Shown: positions 17,193-27,493 of the stretch, one piece after another | How positions within the stretch are numbered: the stretch's first letter is position 1 | Layout of the letters: each line of letters starts with the position of its first letter | NCBI RefSeq assembly: GCF_026151345.1 | Contig: NZ_JAMQPR010000001.1 | Location: forward strand, 781,231-845,230 | Length of the DNA stretch: 64,000 bases | Origin: Leptospira paudalimensis | GTDB lineage: Bacteria; Spirochaetota; Leptospiria; Leptospirales; Leptospiraceae | Direction of reading: 5' to 3' | Notes under the pieces: generated by a model | Told to the model about the DNA's origin: nothing | The model's input: the letters and a program-made list of their open reading frames with translations, nothing else | The model's database searches: none | Position numbers and translations under genes: made by a program

Positions 17193-19745
17193 ATGTTGGA
17201 ATTCACAAAAAGAGCAAAAAGAGTCATCAACGAAATCGCCCAAGATGAGGCTAAACGTTTAGGCTCCGATTTTATCGGTCCCGAACACATTCTACTTGGG
17301 CTTCTCCGGGAGGAGGACTCTGTCGCGATTAAGATTCTAACGAATCTAAACATCAATTTAAACGAACTCCGTAAAGAAGTGGAGAAACGTACCCGTGAGG
17401 GTTCAGGTGCATTGTTACTCGATGTCAGCCAAGGGCAAGACAAGTACCAAAAAATGATCGAAGTTTCCAAAGAAGAGGCAAAACGCCTCAAACATAATTA
17501 TGTTGGAACTGAACACATTTTACTCGCATTACTTCGTGATAATAATAACATCGCTGGCGGATCATTATCTTCCTTCAGTGTGAACTATAATGTCATCAAA
17601 TCGGAAATTTTAAGACTTCTCGGAGCTCCACCTTCGGGTGCGGTAGGTGGTGGGACAACGGGTTCCCAAACCACTGGGCAAAGCCAAACACAAACGGCAA
17701 CTCCTAGACAAGAAAAAAGTAAAACTCCGATCCTAGACGAATTTGCACGTGACCTTACACAACTCGCTCGTGAGAAAAAATTGGATCCGGTCATCGGAAG
17801 GTCAAAAGAGATCGAACGAGTGATTCAGATTTTATCTCGTAAGACAAAAAATAACCCAGTTCTTGTAGGAGAATCGGGTGTTGGTAAAACAGCAATTGTA
17901 GAAGGTCTTGCACAAGCAGTAGTCGAAAAATTAGTTCCAGATTTGCTTTTCGACAAACGAGTGTTATCTTTGGATTTGGCAAGCCTTATTGCAGGAACCA
18001 AATACCGTGGTGAGTTCGAAGAACGATTGAAAAAAATCATGAAAGAAATCGTCACTTCACAAAACATCATCATCTTCATCGATGAGTTACACACTCTCAT
18101 TGGAGCAGGTGCGGCAGAAGGGGCAGTGGATGCTGCTAACATTCTAAAACCAGCACTCGCTCGTGGGGAACTACAATGTATTGGTGCGACTACCAATAAT
18201 GAATACCGTAAATACATCGAAAAAGATTCTGCGTTGGAAAGAAGATTCCAAATGGTGAAGGTTCTCGAACCTTCTGTGGATGATGCAGTTCTCATTTTAG
18301 ACGGTTTGAAAAAAGCTTACGAAGCCCACCATAAGGTGCGTTATTCAGAAAAAGCCATCGAACAAGCTGTGAAATTATCTCATCGTTATATCAATGATCG
18401 TTTTTTACCAGACAAGGCAATTGACATCATCGATGAAGCTGGAGCCAAAGCACGCCTTGCGAATTGCCAACGACCTAATGAAATCAAAGAGATTGAAGAA
18501 GAGATCAAAGCTCTTTCTGTCAAAAAAGAAGATTTGGTTCGTAGCCAAGAGTATGAGAAAGCAGCAGCTGTTCGTGATGAAGTGAATCGTAAAAAAGGCC
18601 AATTGGAAGAAAAAACAAAACAATGGCAAGAACGTATGGAAGGATATGCTGTTTCGATCGAAGAAGAAGACATCCTTTCTGTGGTCAGTTTATGGACAGG
18701 TATTCCTTTGAAAAAAATGGAACAGTCCGAAAACACGAAACTTCTCAATTTGGAAGAGGACATCAAATCTCGTATTGTCGGCCAAACAGAAGCCATTGAA
18801 AAAGTGGCACGTGCTGTTAGACGTTCTCGTACTGGTCTCAAAAGTGAAAAACGACCTACGGGTTCTTTTATCTTCCTTGGACCAACTGGTGTGGGAAAAA
18901 CAGAACTCGCAAAAGCTCTCGCAGAGCAGTTGTTTGGTTCTGAGGACAATATGCTTCGTATTGATATGTCCGAGTATATGGAACCACATGCAGTTTCCAG
19001 ACTCATCGGAGCCCCTCCAGGGTATGTTGGGTATGATGATGGTGGCCAGCTCACTGAATTTGTGAGGAGAAAACCATATAGTTTGGTGTTACTCGATGAG
19101 ATTGAAAAAGCACACCATGATTTGTTTAATATCCTACTCCAAATTATGGAAGAGGGAAATTTAACGGACACCAAAGGTCGTAAGGTCAATTTCCGAGATA
19201 CCATTATCATCATGACTTCCAATATTGCTGCTAAGGAAATTTCCAAAGGTGGACGATTGGGTTTTGAAGATTTTGCTGAAGAAAGAGAAACTTACAAAGC
19301 AGAACAAGCTAGAGAACAATTGAAAAAACATTTCAATCCTGAGTTTCTCAACCGTGTGGATGAAGTTGTATACTTTGCTCCTCTCAAAAAAGAAGAAATC
19401 GTTAGCATTGTGGATATCATGTTAAAAGATTTTAACAAACGTTTGACGGAGAAAAAAGTTTTAGTGGAACTATCACAAGGTGCAAAAGAACATTTTGCTA
19501 CTATTGGATATGACCAAAACTACGGTGCACGACCTCTCAGACGTGTGTTCCAAAGAGAGTTAGAAGATTATATGGCAGTGCAGTCACTGAAAGGGGTGTA
19601 TGACAACCCTACCAAAATTTTGGTAGATTTGGCAGACGGAAAACTTGTGTATTCCGAAACTCCTTGGACTGACTACAAAGAAGTCCCGAAAAAAGATGAC
19701 GGTTCTTCTCCAAGCACTGAGGAAAAAGACTTAGCTCTCGTTTAG
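17193..19745 (+). CDS. clpC: ATP-dependent Clp protease ATPase ClpC
   Basis: An 850-residue AAA+ unfoldase that feeds proteins to ClpP. It has two N-terminal Clp-N repeats (about 1-145), a first AAA module with Walker A GESGVGKT (226-233), a coiled middle region with a UVR-like stretch (about 425-470), and a second AAA module with Walker A GPTGVGKT (563-570) and Walker [11 protein letters not shown]. The short middle region marks ClpC rather than ClpB. It follows a McsA/McsB-like gene by 60 bases, which supports a phosphoarginine or adaptor link. The ribosome-binding site is AAAGGCAGG. No clpP is in the window. Confidence 0.95.
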   Translation: MLEFTKRAKRVINEIAQDEAKRLGSDFIGPEHILLGLLREEDSVAIKILTNLNINLNELRKEVEKRTREGSGALLLDVSQGQDKYQKMIEVSKEEAKRLKHNYVGTEHILLALLRDNNNIAGGSLSSFSVNYNVIKSEILRLLGAPPSGAVGGGTTGSQTTGQSQTQTATPRQEKSKTPILDEFARDLTQLAREKKLDPVIGRSKEIERVIQILSRKTKNNPVLVGESGVGKTAIVEGLAQAVVEKLVPDLLFDKRVLSLDLASLIAGTKYRGEFEERLKKIMKEIVTSQNIIIFIDELHTLIGAGAAEGAVDAANILKPALARGELQCIGATTNNEYRKYIEKDSALERRFQMVKVLEPSVDDAVLILDGLKKAYEAHHKVRYSEKAIEQAVKLSHRYINDRFLPDKAIDIIDEAGAKARLANCQRPNEIKEIEEEIKALSVKKEDLVRSQEYEKAAAVRDEVNRKKGQLEEKTKQWQERMEGYAVSIEEEDILSVVSLWTGIPLKKMEQSENTKLLNLEEDIKSRIVGQTEAIEKVARAVRRSRTGLKSEKRPTGSFIFLGPTGVGKTELAKALAEQLFGSEDNMLRIDMSEYMEPHAVSRLIGAPPGYVGYDDGGQLTEFVRRKPYSLVLLDEIEKAHHDLFNILLQIMEEGNLTDTKGRKVNFRDTIIIMTSNIAAKEISKGGRLGFEDFAEERETYKAEQAREQLKKHFNPEFLNRVDEVVYFAPLKKEEIVSIVDIMLKDFNKRLTEKKVLVELSQGAKEHFATIGYDQNYGARPLRRVFQRELEDYMAVQSLKGVYDNPTKILVDLADGKLVYSETPWTDYKEVPKKDDGSSPSTEEKDLALV

Positions 19746-19770
19746 AGAGTGACAAGGAAGGCGAACGGAA

Positions 19771-20205
19771 ATGGCAATTCTCATTCCCCTCGTCTTCCTG
19801 TTTTCTTACTTTTTCATTCGTAAAATTTGGTTCCAACTCCGTAAAATTCGCACTGTCGGAACGATTGAACGAATCGAACTCGGTTACATCCGCCCCAATT
19901 TAATCCTACCTGAAGTTAAAGTTCATTACAAATATTACTTCCAATCGGGATTGTATTATGGATCTGGGTATCTGAATTTATCAGATTTTTTACCTACCGA
20001 AGAATTCCATCTGCACCTAGGCCCTGGGGAAAATCCAATCCTCTATGTAGAGGATTTGGAAATCATTACGGAAGAACATATCGAACATTACTTGCTTTCC
20101 AAAGGGGGAAGCGTTTTCCTATACCTGGACCCTATTGAACCATACCATTCCAGGATCGATACGGTCAATTTGAACTCCATTACGGTTCCCTCGGATTTAC
20201 TATGA
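19771..20205 (+). CDS. small membrane-anchored protein of unknown function
   Basis: A 144-residue protein with an N-terminal membrane segment (about residues 2-16, followed by basic residues) and a probable beta-rich soluble domain. It contains GTIERIELGYIRPN and VKVHYKYYFQSGLYYGSGYL, which look like alternating strands and recall DUF3592-type domains, but I do not assign that family firmly. A good AAGGAAGG ribosome-binding site precedes it, and its stop overlaps the start of the TPR gene (ATGA). It lies in the clpC-to-mtaB gene run, so it may be co-transcribed with clpC. Confidence 0.55.
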   Translation: MAILIPLVFLFSYFFIRKIWFQLRKIRTVGTIERIELGYIRPNLILPEVKVHYKYYFQSGLYYGSGYLNLSDFLPTEEFHLHLGPGENPILYVEDLEIITEEHIEHYLLSKGGSVFLYLDPIEPYHSRIDTVNLNSITVPSDLL

Positions 20206-20981
20206 AACATTTTTTTCACATCACTGCTGTTATTTGTCTACTTGTATCTTCATTGTATGCACAAGAAAAGGAACAAGTTGGTTCTGCTTATTTCCAAGCT
20301 GTGGATGAATACAAAACTAAAAACTATTCTAAATCAATTGAACTCGTAAAAAGTCTACTTGCTGATGGTAAATCATCTTACGAATTTTTTGCCTTACTTG
20401 CTTATAACTATGACAAGTTAAACGATTTTGATAATTCCTACAAAAACATGTTGGAAGCAAGAAAACGGAAACCAGATGATGAAGACTTGCTACAGGGAAG
20501 TCTTGCTATCTTAACTCGACACAAAAAATGGAAACCTGCTATTGAACTCGCTGAGAAAGCGATTCCCATGTACCCACAAAATCCAGAGATTCGATATTAT
20601 TATGCTTTGGCGCTCTCTGAAAAGGGTGCTTCCAAAACTGCTCTGTCCCAAATTGAAAAAGCAAAAGCAGGAAGCCCGAGTGATGTCCGTATGCTAGAGT
20701 TAGAAGGTAAAATTTATTACCAACTAAAAAATTATGATAAGGCAGATATGAGTTTACGATGGGCCTCTAGCATCAACCAAAACTCCGCAGAAATTTGGAA
20801 TAACCTAGCACTCGTTCAAGAATCTTTATACAGAACCAATAAAAAATTAGGCAAAAAAAATCAGGCCAATACTTATTTGGAAGAAGCCAAAACATGTATT
20901 GAAAAGGCATCCTCTCTCAATGGGGAAAGTAATACCATTAAAGAAAATTCAAAAAGGATTACTTCTCTCGTTGCCCTGTGA
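20202..20981 (+). CDS. secreted TPR-repeat protein
   Basis: A 259-residue protein with a cleavable signal peptide (residues 1-20, ending SSLYA) and about five tetratricopeptide repeats. Examples are [63 protein letters not shown] and [23 protein letters not shown] units form helical scaffolds for protein contacts, so it is probably a periplasmic assembly or adaptor protein. It is coupled by overlap to the gene on each side: its ATG overlaps the previous stop and the mtaB GTG overlaps its own stop. No catalytic motif is seen. Confidence 0.72.
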   Translation: MKHFFHITAVICLLVSSLYAQEKEQVGSAYFQAVDEYKTKNYSKSIELVKSLLADGKSSYEFFALLAYNYDKLNDFDNSYKNMLEARKRKPDDEDLLQGSLAILTRHKKWKPAIELAEKAIPMYPQNPEIRYYYALALSEKGASKTALSQIEKAKAGSPSDVRMLELEGKIYYQLKNYDKADMSLRWASSINQNSAEIWNNLALVQESLYRTNKKLGKKNQANTYLEEAKTCIEKASSLNGESNTIKENSKRITSLVAL

Positions 20982-22267
20982 AAATTAAGTTCCATACACT
21001 CGGTTGTCGTCTCAATTTTTTTGAGACGGATGGAATGTACACCGTCTTAAAAGACAAAGGATTTACTCTTGCTACAGCAGATGAAAACGCAGAGTACATC
21101 GTTGTGAATACATGTACGGTAACAAACAAAGCTGATGTCAAAAATCGTAATATCATCCGTAATGCCATTCGCACAAATCCTGGTGCAAAAGTATATGTCA
21201 CTGGCTGTTATGCGGAAACCGACAAAGAAGTGTTACAAAATATTCCCGGAGTGTTTGGTGTTTTTGGGAATACCGAAAAAAGCAGTTTGCCTTACCAAAT
21301 CTTAGCGGATTGGGAAGGCAAATCCTACTCACAACCAGCTAACTTAGATCGTTTTTCATACTCAGACGTATTACCAGAAGGACATACCAGAGCGTATTTA
21401 AAAATCCAAGATGGCTGTAACCGTAAATGTTCTTATTGTAAAATCCCCGCAGCGAGGGGACTAGGTGTTAGTCGAAACTACGGGGACATTATCGACCAAG
21501 TTAAATACTTACAAGACAATGGAGTAGGTGAGATCCAATTAACAGGCGTTAATTTGGGTTGGTATCGTTTGGAAAATGGAGACAAAGGTTTTCTCAATTT
21601 AGTGGAAGATATTTTAAAAGTTTTAGAATACTCAAGGATTCGTTTGTCTTCCATTGAACCTCCTGATGTGGGATCTGGGTTACTTGATTTAATGCAACAT
21701 CCAAGATTTTGTAAATTTTTACATGTCCCCATCCAAAGTGGCAGTCGGAAAATCTTAAAAGATATGAGACGGACCTACCATCCAGATGCGTTTCGTACAC
21801 GCATCGAACTTGCAAAATCAAAACTTCCCAATTTATTTTTAGGAACAGATGTGATTGTAGGGTTTCCTTCAGAAACAGAAGTAGAATTCCAAGAAACCAA
21901 ACAATTGTTAATTGAACTTGGGTTTGCCAAATTACATGTATTCCCATATTCTGTTCGCAAAGGAACCTCCGCTGAAAGTTTGGGTGATCCTATCCCTGGG
22001 GATGAAAAAAAGCGTAGAGTACTTGATCTAATGGCGCTCAGCTCCCAATTACATGAAGTCTATGCAAAATCTGCCATCGGGAAAACCTTTGAAGCAATTT
22101 TGGAAAACGATGGAAGGCTTGTGACGGATCATTATTTAAAAGGACGACTTCCGGAAACGTTCCCGATTGATACCTTACAAAAAGGGCAGTTTGTTGATGT
22201 TAGGTGTGAAGAATATTTCCCCGCCAAAGACAAAGAAGGTGAATTTCTCTTTACCTTTGCACGTTAA
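20978..22267 (+). CDS. mtaB: tRNA t6A37 methylthiotransferase MtaB
   Basis: Radical-SAM enzyme that adds a methylthio group to t6A37 of tRNAs reading ANN codons. The 429-residue protein has the N-terminal methylthiotransferase domain with cluster cysteines in [16 protein letters not shown] and VTGCYAE, then the radical-SAM motif [11 protein letters not shown] near residue 148, and a C-terminal TRAM-like region. MtaB is preferred over MiaB and RimO because of the HTLGCRLN start and the absence of MiaB-type spacing. It starts with GTG overlapping the TPR stop (GTGA). Confidence 0.93.
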   Translation: MKIKFHTLGCRLNFFETDGMYTVLKDKGFTLATADENAEYIVVNTCTVTNKADVKNRNIIRNAIRTNPGAKVYVTGCYAETDKEVLQNIPGVFGVFGNTEKSSLPYQILADWEGKSYSQPANLDRFSYSDVLPEGHTRAYLKIQDGCNRKCSYCKIPAARGLGVSRNYGDIIDQVKYLQDNGVGEIQLTGVNLGWYRLENGDKGFLNLVEDILKVLEYSRIRLSSIEPPDVGSGLLDLMQHPRFCKFLHVPIQSGSRKILKDMRRTYHPDAFRTRIELAKSKLPNLFLGTDVIVGFPSETEVEFQETKQLLIELGFAKLHVFPYSVRKGTSAESLGDPIPGDEKKRRVLDLMALSSQLHEVYAKSAIGKTFEAILENDGRLVTDHYLKGRLPETFPIDTLQKGQFVDVRCEEYFPAKDKEGEFLFTFAR

Positions 22268-22320
22268 TTCAAAAGAAAAAAGATTTCCAAATCAAATGAA
22301 GTGATCATGATGGGGTCATC

Positions 22321-23091
22321 ATGAATCGTAAAAAACTCTACGGGTTCGTATCCTTAATTGGTATCATTCTAATTTTGATCCTTGTTTTTTTCTTTCGAGG
22401 TTCGAAATCTAATCTACTTGTCATCCAAAAAGGTTCGTTAGTGGAAGCTGTCTATGCACTGGGAACTGTGAAACCAGTGGATAGTTTTATCTTAAAATTT
22501 GGAATCGCGGCATCAGTCCGAGAGATTTTTGTGGAAGAAGGACAATCAGTCAAAAATGGAGATCCACTCTTAGTGAATGATTCTGGGATCACATTTCGTT
22601 CCCCGTTTACAGGCACTGTTACCAAACTCAGCATTGCCAAAAATGAAACGGCAATGCCTGGGTTACCCATTTTGGAAATCCAAAACCTAAAAGAAGTGTA
22701 CATCTCTGTTTCCCTCGACCAAGAATCAGCATTACGAGTGAAACCAGGTCAACATGCCCAACTCAGTTTCGAATCCATCCGTGGGAATGTTTACAAAGGG
22801 GAAGTAGAACGAATTTATCCATCCAATGGCCAGTTTCTCGTGAGGATTAAAGCACATGAATTACCCCAAGGAATTTTACCTGATATGACAACTGATGTTG
22901 CCATTGAAGTTTCTTCCAAAGACAATGTGATCCTTGTACCTTTAGTCTCTGTAGAAAGAGGGAAACTCACACGTTATCGAAATGGGAAACGCGAAAAAAT
23001 CGAAATTCGAATTGGTGCCATTAATTCAGAGTTTGGTGAACTCATTCAAGGGGATTTAATCGAAGGGGATGAGGTCCTAGTCAAAAATTAG
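22321..23091 (+). CDS. periplasmic adaptor (HlyD/MacA-like) of an ABC export system
   Basis: A 256-residue membrane-fusion protein with one N-terminal membrane helix (about 7-26). It has a short biotinyl-lipoyl-like domain, VREIFVEEGQSVKNGDPLL, and its partner half FRSPFTGTVTKLSIAKNETA. These halves adjoin with almost no alpha-helical hairpin between them, so it is a short form. A beta-barrel domain with VKPGQHAQLSFE and a membrane-proximal end follow. The next two genes, in tight contact, encode a MacB-like permease and ATPase. No outer-membrane TolC-type gene is adjacent. Confidence 0.82.
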   Translation: MNRKKLYGFVSLIGIILILILVFFFRGSKSNLLVIQKGSLVEAVYALGTVKPVDSFILKFGIAASVREIFVEEGQSVKNGDPLLVNDSGITFRSPFTGTVTKLSIAKNETAMPGLPILEIQNLKEVYISVSLDQESALRVKPGQHAQLSFESIRGNVYKGEVERIYPSNGQFLVRIKAHELPQGILPDMTTDVAIEVSSKDNVILVPLVSVERGKLTRYRNGKREKIEIRIGAINSEFGELIQGDLIEGDEVLVKN

Positions 23092-24345
23092 ATGTTATTT
23101 CTTGCGATCCGCCAAATTTTATCGAGACCCCAACAATCGATTTTAACGCTGATTGGAATTGTACTTGGGACAGCTGGATATATTGTATTTTCTGGAATTA
23201 TGCTTGGTTTCCAAGCAGTCATTACTGACCAACTTGTGAATTCTGATGGTCAAATCAAAATTTCCCCGAAAGATGAACTAATCACCGAACGTACGTTCGA
23301 TGATGTATTCTTCCAAGGGAAAGAAGTTAGATGGCTTTCACCTCCTTCAGGGAGAACCGATAACTCACGATTAACAAATGTTCTTGGTTGGATGGACAAA
23401 TTGTCCAATGACCATAGGGTGATATCCTATGCTCCTCAACTCACAAAAGAAGTCATTTTTGTGAACGGAAAATCAACGGCTCCAGCTAGGTTTGTGGGTG
23501 TGGATCCGAATATCCAGCCAAAAGTCACCAATCTCAGCGATTACATTGTTGAGGGGAAATTGGCGGATCTATCGCGAGGAACTTCCCTTGCCATTGCGGG
23601 TGAAGGGGTTTTGAATAAACTCGGTGCCAAAGTAGATGATACCATTTTTGTTTATATCCCTGGAACAAATCTCATCCCGATCAAAATCGTCGGTATATTA
23701 AGTACGGGAAATCGTATGATAGATGAAGTGACAGTTTATTCCTCCTTGTCTTCTGTTCAAAGTATTACAAAGTCCAGTGGTGAAATTTCTCAGATCATTG
23801 TCAAAATTAAAGACATTCGAATGGCGAAAGAAATTGCTGAGGACTGGAGATACTTTAGTAAAGACAAGGTGGAAAGTTGGGACGAAGTGAATGCTAGTAT
23901 CTTACAAGTGTTTCGCACACAAGATATTGTTAGGAACTCAACGACATTTACGATCATCCTTGTTGTTGCTTTCGGAATTTATAATATACTCAATATGGTT
24001 GTGAACCAAAAAAAGAAGGAAGTTGCGATTTTACGTTCCATTGGATTCGATGAAAAAGATACAATTCAATTGTTTATTTTCCAAGGTCTATTTTTGGGAA
24101 CATTAGGAGCCATTATCGGAATTTTTGTAGGTATCCTTGGATGTTATTATATAGATGGAATTCCTATTGGAGATCCAAAACAGAATTCGAAAGCACTCAT
24201 GAAAACAATGATGATTTCTTGGGATGTGATGATTTATGTAAAAGGATTTTCAATTGCGGTTCTTAGTGCATCTATTGCCAGTTACATTCCAGCTCGTATG
24301 GCAAGTCGTTTGTCTCCAGTTGACATCATCAGAGGTGCTACATGA
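23092..24345 (+). CDS. MacB/FtsX-type ABC transporter permease
   Basis: A 417-residue inner-membrane permease with an N-terminal helix (about 15-40), a large periplasmic domain (about 45-275) and three C-terminal helices (about 285-305, 330-360, 375-395) ending PARMASRLSPVDIIRG. That tail is the usual FtsX-domain ending. It begins at the base directly after the adaptor stop codon and overlaps the ATPase gene by ATGA. The set would export a lipid, peptide or lipoprotein-like substrate, but the substrate cannot be told from sequence. Confidence 0.85.
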   Translation: MLFLAIRQILSRPQQSILTLIGIVLGTAGYIVFSGIMLGFQAVITDQLVNSDGQIKISPKDELITERTFDDVFFQGKEVRWLSPPSGRTDNSRLTNVLGWMDKLSNDHRVISYAPQLTKEVIFVNGKSTAPARFVGVDPNIQPKVTNLSDYIVEGKLADLSRGTSLAIAGEGVLNKLGAKVDDTIFVYIPGTNLIPIKIVGILSTGNRMIDEVTVYSSLSSVQSITKSSGEISQIIVKIKDIRMAKEIAEDWRYFSKDKVESWDEVNASILQVFRTQDIVRNSTTFTIILVVAFGIYNILNMVVNQKKKEVAILRSIGFDEKDTIQLFIFQGLFLGTLGAIIGIFVGILGCYYIDGIPIGDPKQNSKALMKTMMISWDVMIYVKGFSIAVLSASIASYIPARMASRLSPVDIIRGAT

Positions 24346-25013
24346 GTTTGGGAATAGAAGCCAACCAAATTTATAAATCATTTGGAGAACCCCCTCAAGT
24401 TGTTTTACAAGATGTATCTTTACAGATCAAAGAAGGTGATTTTGTTGCTCTCACAGGAAAGTCTGGTTCTGGTAAGTCCACACTTTTGTACATCGTGAGT
24501 GGACTTGATTTTCCGACAAGTGGTGATGTGAAACTTGGCGGTACATCTTTATTACAGATGGATAGCAAAGCCCTTCATGAACTTAGAAATCTTTCTATTG
24601 GTTTTGTTTTTCAATTCCATTATCTATTACCAGAATTAACTGGATTGGAAAATATTACTATGCCCGCTCGTAAAACAGGGAAACAAAAACTAGTAGAAGA
24701 GTATGCCCTTCATTTGATGGAAAGTTTTTCTGTTTCGCATTGTAAGGATAAGTTCCCAAGTCAGATGTCAGGTGGTGAAGGGCAAAGGGTTGCAATTGCA
24801 CGAGCTCTTGTGCAAAAACCGAAGTTTTTGTTTGCCGATGAACCGACTGGAAATTTAGATACAGCTAACGGAGACAAGGTGATGGAGATCTTCAAACGGA
24901 TTAACAAAGAAGATGGAACCACGATTCTGTTTGTAACGCATGACCCTGATTATGCTGCAATCGCCAGGCAACGGATCCACATGGTGGATGGAAAAATTGC
25001 CGAAATTTCATAG
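24342..25013 (+). CDS. MacB/LolD-type ABC transporter ATPase
   Basis: A 223-residue ATPase with Walker A GKSGSGKST near residue 39, signature MSGGEGQRVAIARAL near 143, Walker [13 protein letters not shown] near 164 and the switch His in FVTHDPDY. It is the third gene of the adaptor-permease-ATPase unit and starts inside the permease stop codon. It is a close relative of the LolD gene at 15640, but context points to a MacAB-like exporter. Its stop lies a few bases before the inverted repeat upstream of metZ. Confidence 0.9.
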   Translation: MSLGIEANQIYKSFGEPPQVVLQDVSLQIKEGDFVALTGKSGSGKSTLLYIVSGLDFPTSGDVKLGGTSLLQMDSKALHELRNLSIGFVFQFHYLLPELTGLENITMPARKTGKQKLVEEYALHLMESFSVSHCKDKFPSQMSGGEGQRVAIARALVQKPKFLFADEPTGNLDTANGDKVMEIFKRINKEDGTTILFVTHDPDYAAIARQRIHMVDGKIAEIS

Positions 25014-25017
25014 AAAT

Positions 25018-25053
25018 TCTGCTATAATAGTCTAAATTCGATTCTATAGCAGA
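25018..25053 (+). promoter_or_regulatory. extended -10 promoter inside a 9-bp inverted repeat, before metZ
   Basis: TGCTATAAT at 25020-25028 is an extended -10 element. It lies within a perfect inverted repeat, TCTGCTATA (25018-25026) and TATAGCAGA (25045-25053), with an 18-base spacer covering the expected start point. This looks like a promoter with an operator for metZ, about 57 bases before its ATG. A second reading is a terminator of the upstream ABC operon, but no T-run follows. Confidence 0.55.
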
Positions 25054-25109
25054 TATTTTCCAAAAAAAATGATGAATTCGTATGCTCTTCACCAAGTTTG
25101 GTAGAAGAC

Positions 25110-26282
25110 ATGTTTGAACATTTTGAAACCGAAGCCATCCGCATCCAAACGAAACGTACTGGGGAAAAAGAACATTCAACTCCCTTATTTTTAACATCCA
25201 GCTTTGTGTTTGATGATGCCGAACATGCGAGGGCACTTTTTGCAGAAGAAGTAACAGGAAACCAATACACACGATTTTCCAATCCAAATACCACTGAGCT
25301 AATTGAAAAATTATGTGCATTAGAGCACACAGAAGATGGAATCGCCACAGCATCTGGAATGTCTGCGGTGTTTACCTCTATATTTGGGCTAGTAAAGTCA
25401 GGGGATCACATCGTTTCTGCAAGGGCAATTTTTGGATCTACACATCAAATTTTTGCGAACATCTTACCACGGTTTGGTGTAACGACAACTTATGTTGACA
25501 TGGATAAACCAAAGGACTGGGAATCCGCCATTAAAGATAATACCAAAATCCTTTACATTGAAACACCTTCTAACCCAGGCCTTGATATCGTTGACTTGGA
25601 ATGGGTAGGTGCTTTATGCAAAAAGAAAAAAGTCATTCTCATTGTTGACAATTGTTTTTGTTCTCCTTATGTGCAAAGACCCGCAGACTTCGGAGCAGAC
25701 ATTGTGATACATTCGGCAACAAAATACTTAGATGGTCAAGGTCGAGTGATTGCTGGTGTGATTTTAGGTAAAAAGGAACTCATCCAACCTATCCGGTATA
25801 TGGCTAGAAACACTGGTCCATCACTCTCTCCGATGAATGCTTGGATCATTTCCAAAAGTTTGGAAACTTTGGCAGTTCGAATGGACCGCCATGCAGAAAA
25901 TGCGATGAAACTTGCTACTTTTTTACAAGAATCACCTGATGTGGAATTAGTAAGGTATCCTTTTTTGCCAAATGACCCCGGTTATGCGGTCGCTAAAAAA
26001 CAAATGCGATCAGGAGGAGGAATTGTTTCCTTTGTGATCAAAGGTGGAGTCGAAAGGGCTAAAAAATTCTTGGATGCACTCAAATGGTTTTCATTAACGG
26101 CAAATTTGGGAGATACAAGAACCACAGTAACTCATCCTACCACAACCACGCATTCCAAACTTACGGAAGAAGAAAGATTGGCAGTGGGAATTAAACCTGG
26201 ACTCATCCGTGTGTCAGTGGGGCTGGAACACATAGATGATATCATTTCTGAAGTAAAACAGGCATTGGCAAACTCAAAGTAA
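25110..26282 (+). CDS. metZ: O-succinyl/O-acetylhomoserine sulfhydrylase
   Basis: A PLP enzyme of the Cys/Met metabolism family that joins an O-acyl-homoserine with sulfide to give homocysteine for methionine synthesis. In the 390-residue form the PLP lysine is about Lys205 in HSATKYLDGQGR, and DNCFCSPYVQRP and ETPSNPGLDIVD are typical of MetZ. The acyl group (succinyl or acetyl) is not certain. The frame opens at a TTG at 25098, but the ATG at 25110 is the better start. The 3' end overlaps the convergent cytochrome gene by 41 bases. No SAM or T-box leader is visible. Confidence 0.82.
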   Translation: MFEHFETEAIRIQTKRTGEKEHSTPLFLTSSFVFDDAEHARALFAEEVTGNQYTRFSNPNTTELIEKLCALEHTEDGIATASGMSAVFTSIFGLVKSGDHIVSARAIFGSTHQIFANILPRFGVTTTYVDMDKPKDWESAIKDNTKILYIETPSNPGLDIVDLEWVGALCKKKKVILIVDNCFCSPYVQRPADFGADIVIHSATKYLDGQGRVIAGVILGKKELIQPIRYMARNTGPSLSPMNAWIISKSLETLAVRMDRHAENAMKLATFLQESPDVELVRYPFLPNDPGYAVAKKQMRSGGGIVSFVIKGGVERAKKFLDALKWFSLTANLGDTRTTVTHPTTTTHSKLTEEERLAVGIKPGLIRVSVGLEHIDDIISEVKQALANSK

Positions 26283-27468
26283 ATAATTTGTATTCACTTT
26301 CTCTTTTTTCGGAAAGAGAAAGTGTTAATTGTTTTTTGGTTTCATTTGATAGTAATTTGCCTTTTTCTTTTAAACTTTCTTCGAAACTGCGAACATAATG
26401 TTCATCTGGTTCTACTATCGTTTCCCATTCTACTTTTACAATTTTTTTACCATTCAATTTGTATGTAAAATATACCGTATGTTTATCGTTTGGTGCAATT
26501 CGTGTATCATAGTATTCTTCTGAAAGTTTTGTGTTAACAAGTCTTCCAATGATGGATTCTTCGATTAACGTTTTTTTTCCAAATGTATCGATTGTGTAAA
26601 ATCGCAAAAGTATCTTTGGGACCAAGTAAGTTGGGAATTTGTGGCCAACGGCGATTGATTTGAGTTCTGCATGGATACGAATTTCACCATCGGATATCTT
26701 TTCCAGTTTCCAGGAAGGTTGTACTGACATCCTCACAAATTCTGGATCATGGATTCCTTTCCATGAATGTTCCCGGTCGGGCATATGACAATTTTGGCAT
26801 TGGAGACCTTGTTTGGCAAATGAAGAGTTCTCCCATTCTTTGTACACTTCCATCAGTTGTTTCCCATTCAAAAACACACCATATTCCGGACTTTCATGAC
26901 AGGATTTACAGAAAAGTGAAGACTCAAATTCCGATTTCGCCTGAAATCCGTTATGTGGGAAGGTATCATTTTCCGTTTTATTTTGATTCAACGTTTTTCT
27001 TGGAGGTCCATACCAGATCTGATTTCGGATATGGCAAGTAGCACATTGAATCGATGGATTCGAAATTCCTTCCGGAAAATGTACTTTTTGAGAATGGATG
27101 ATTTCATCTGTTCGAAATGTTTCGGAAATTTCTGCTTTGGTTTCTTGTAAGGGAGAATGGCAGTTTAAACAATTCTTAAATTCTTTTGATTCTAATATTT
27201 GTTTTTGCCAGATCAGTCCATTCCCAATGGATTTTGCATGGAAACTATCCTTCCAAGATTTCCATTGGGTTTCATGACATGTGGCACATTGTTTTGGATC
27301 CAAGTTCGATTCTAAAGGGGAAAGTAGTGATTGTTTTCCCTGGTTCGAACCATTTAACAGAGGTAAGGGATGATTCCAATGTTCAGCAAGAAATGAATTC
27401 TCTTTACAACTGAAGAAAATGAGAGAAATACAAAACAAAAACGTCAGTTGTAAAGAAAGAAACTTCAT
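26242..27468 (-). CDS. pentahaem c-type cytochrome lipoprotein
   Basis: A 408-residue lipoprotein (signal peptide, then Cys near residue 21 in LIFFSCKEN) with five CxxCH haem sites: CATCH, CLNCH, CATCH, CKSCH and CQNCH, all in the first 240 residues. The pattern CATCHETQWKSWKDSFHAKS resembles the cytochrome c554/c' multihaem family. The C-terminal 170 residues form a haem-free, probably beta-rich domain. It would carry electrons in the periplasm or at the outer membrane. It is the last gene of a minus-strand run with two rhodanese lipoproteins and a barrel. A paralog with the same layout is at 35392. Its redox partner is unknown. Confidence 0.85.
   Translation of the reverse strand: MKFLSLQLTFLFCISLIFFSCKENSFLAEHWNHPLPLLNGSNQGKQSLLSPLESNLDPKQCATCHETQWKSWKDSFHAKSIGNGLIWQKQILESKEFKNCLNCHSPLQETKAEISETFRTDEIIHSQKVHFPEGISNPSIQCATCHIRNQIWYGPPRKTLNQNKTENDTFPHNGFQAKSEFESSLFCKSCHESPEYGVFLNGKQLMEVYKEWENSSFAKQGLQCQNCHMPDREHSWKGIHDPEFVRMSVQPSWKLEKISDGEIRIHAELKSIAVGHKFPTYLVPKILLRFYTIDTFGKKTLIEESIIGRLVNTKLSEEYYDTRIAPNDKHTVYFTYKLNGKKIVKVEWETIVEPDEHYVRSFEESLKEKGKLLSNETKKQLTLSLSEKRESEYKLFTLSLPMPVLLQK
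26295..26324 (+). terminator. 12-bp hairpin terminator of metZ inside the opposing cytochrome gene
   Basis: A perfect 12-bp stem, CACTTTCTCTTT (26295-26306) and AAAGAGAAAGTG (26313-26324), has a 6-base loop and starts 13 bases after the metZ stop. TTAATTGTTTTTTGG follows, giving a slightly displaced T-run. It lies within the 3' coding end of the minus-strand cytochrome gene. Confidence 0.7.
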
Positions 27469-27493
27469 TTCTTTGAATGTTATTTAGGAGTGA

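Noticed and set aside
18386..19246. Long antisense open frame opposite clpC (286 codons)
   Set aside because: It lies wholly inside the conserved clpC gene on the other strand, is rich in Ser/Arg as expected from a shadow frame, and has no ribosome-binding site or family match.
25014..25109. SAM riboswitch or T-box upstream of metZ
   Set aside because: The leader is too short and shows only the single inverted repeat, with none of the conserved core motifs.
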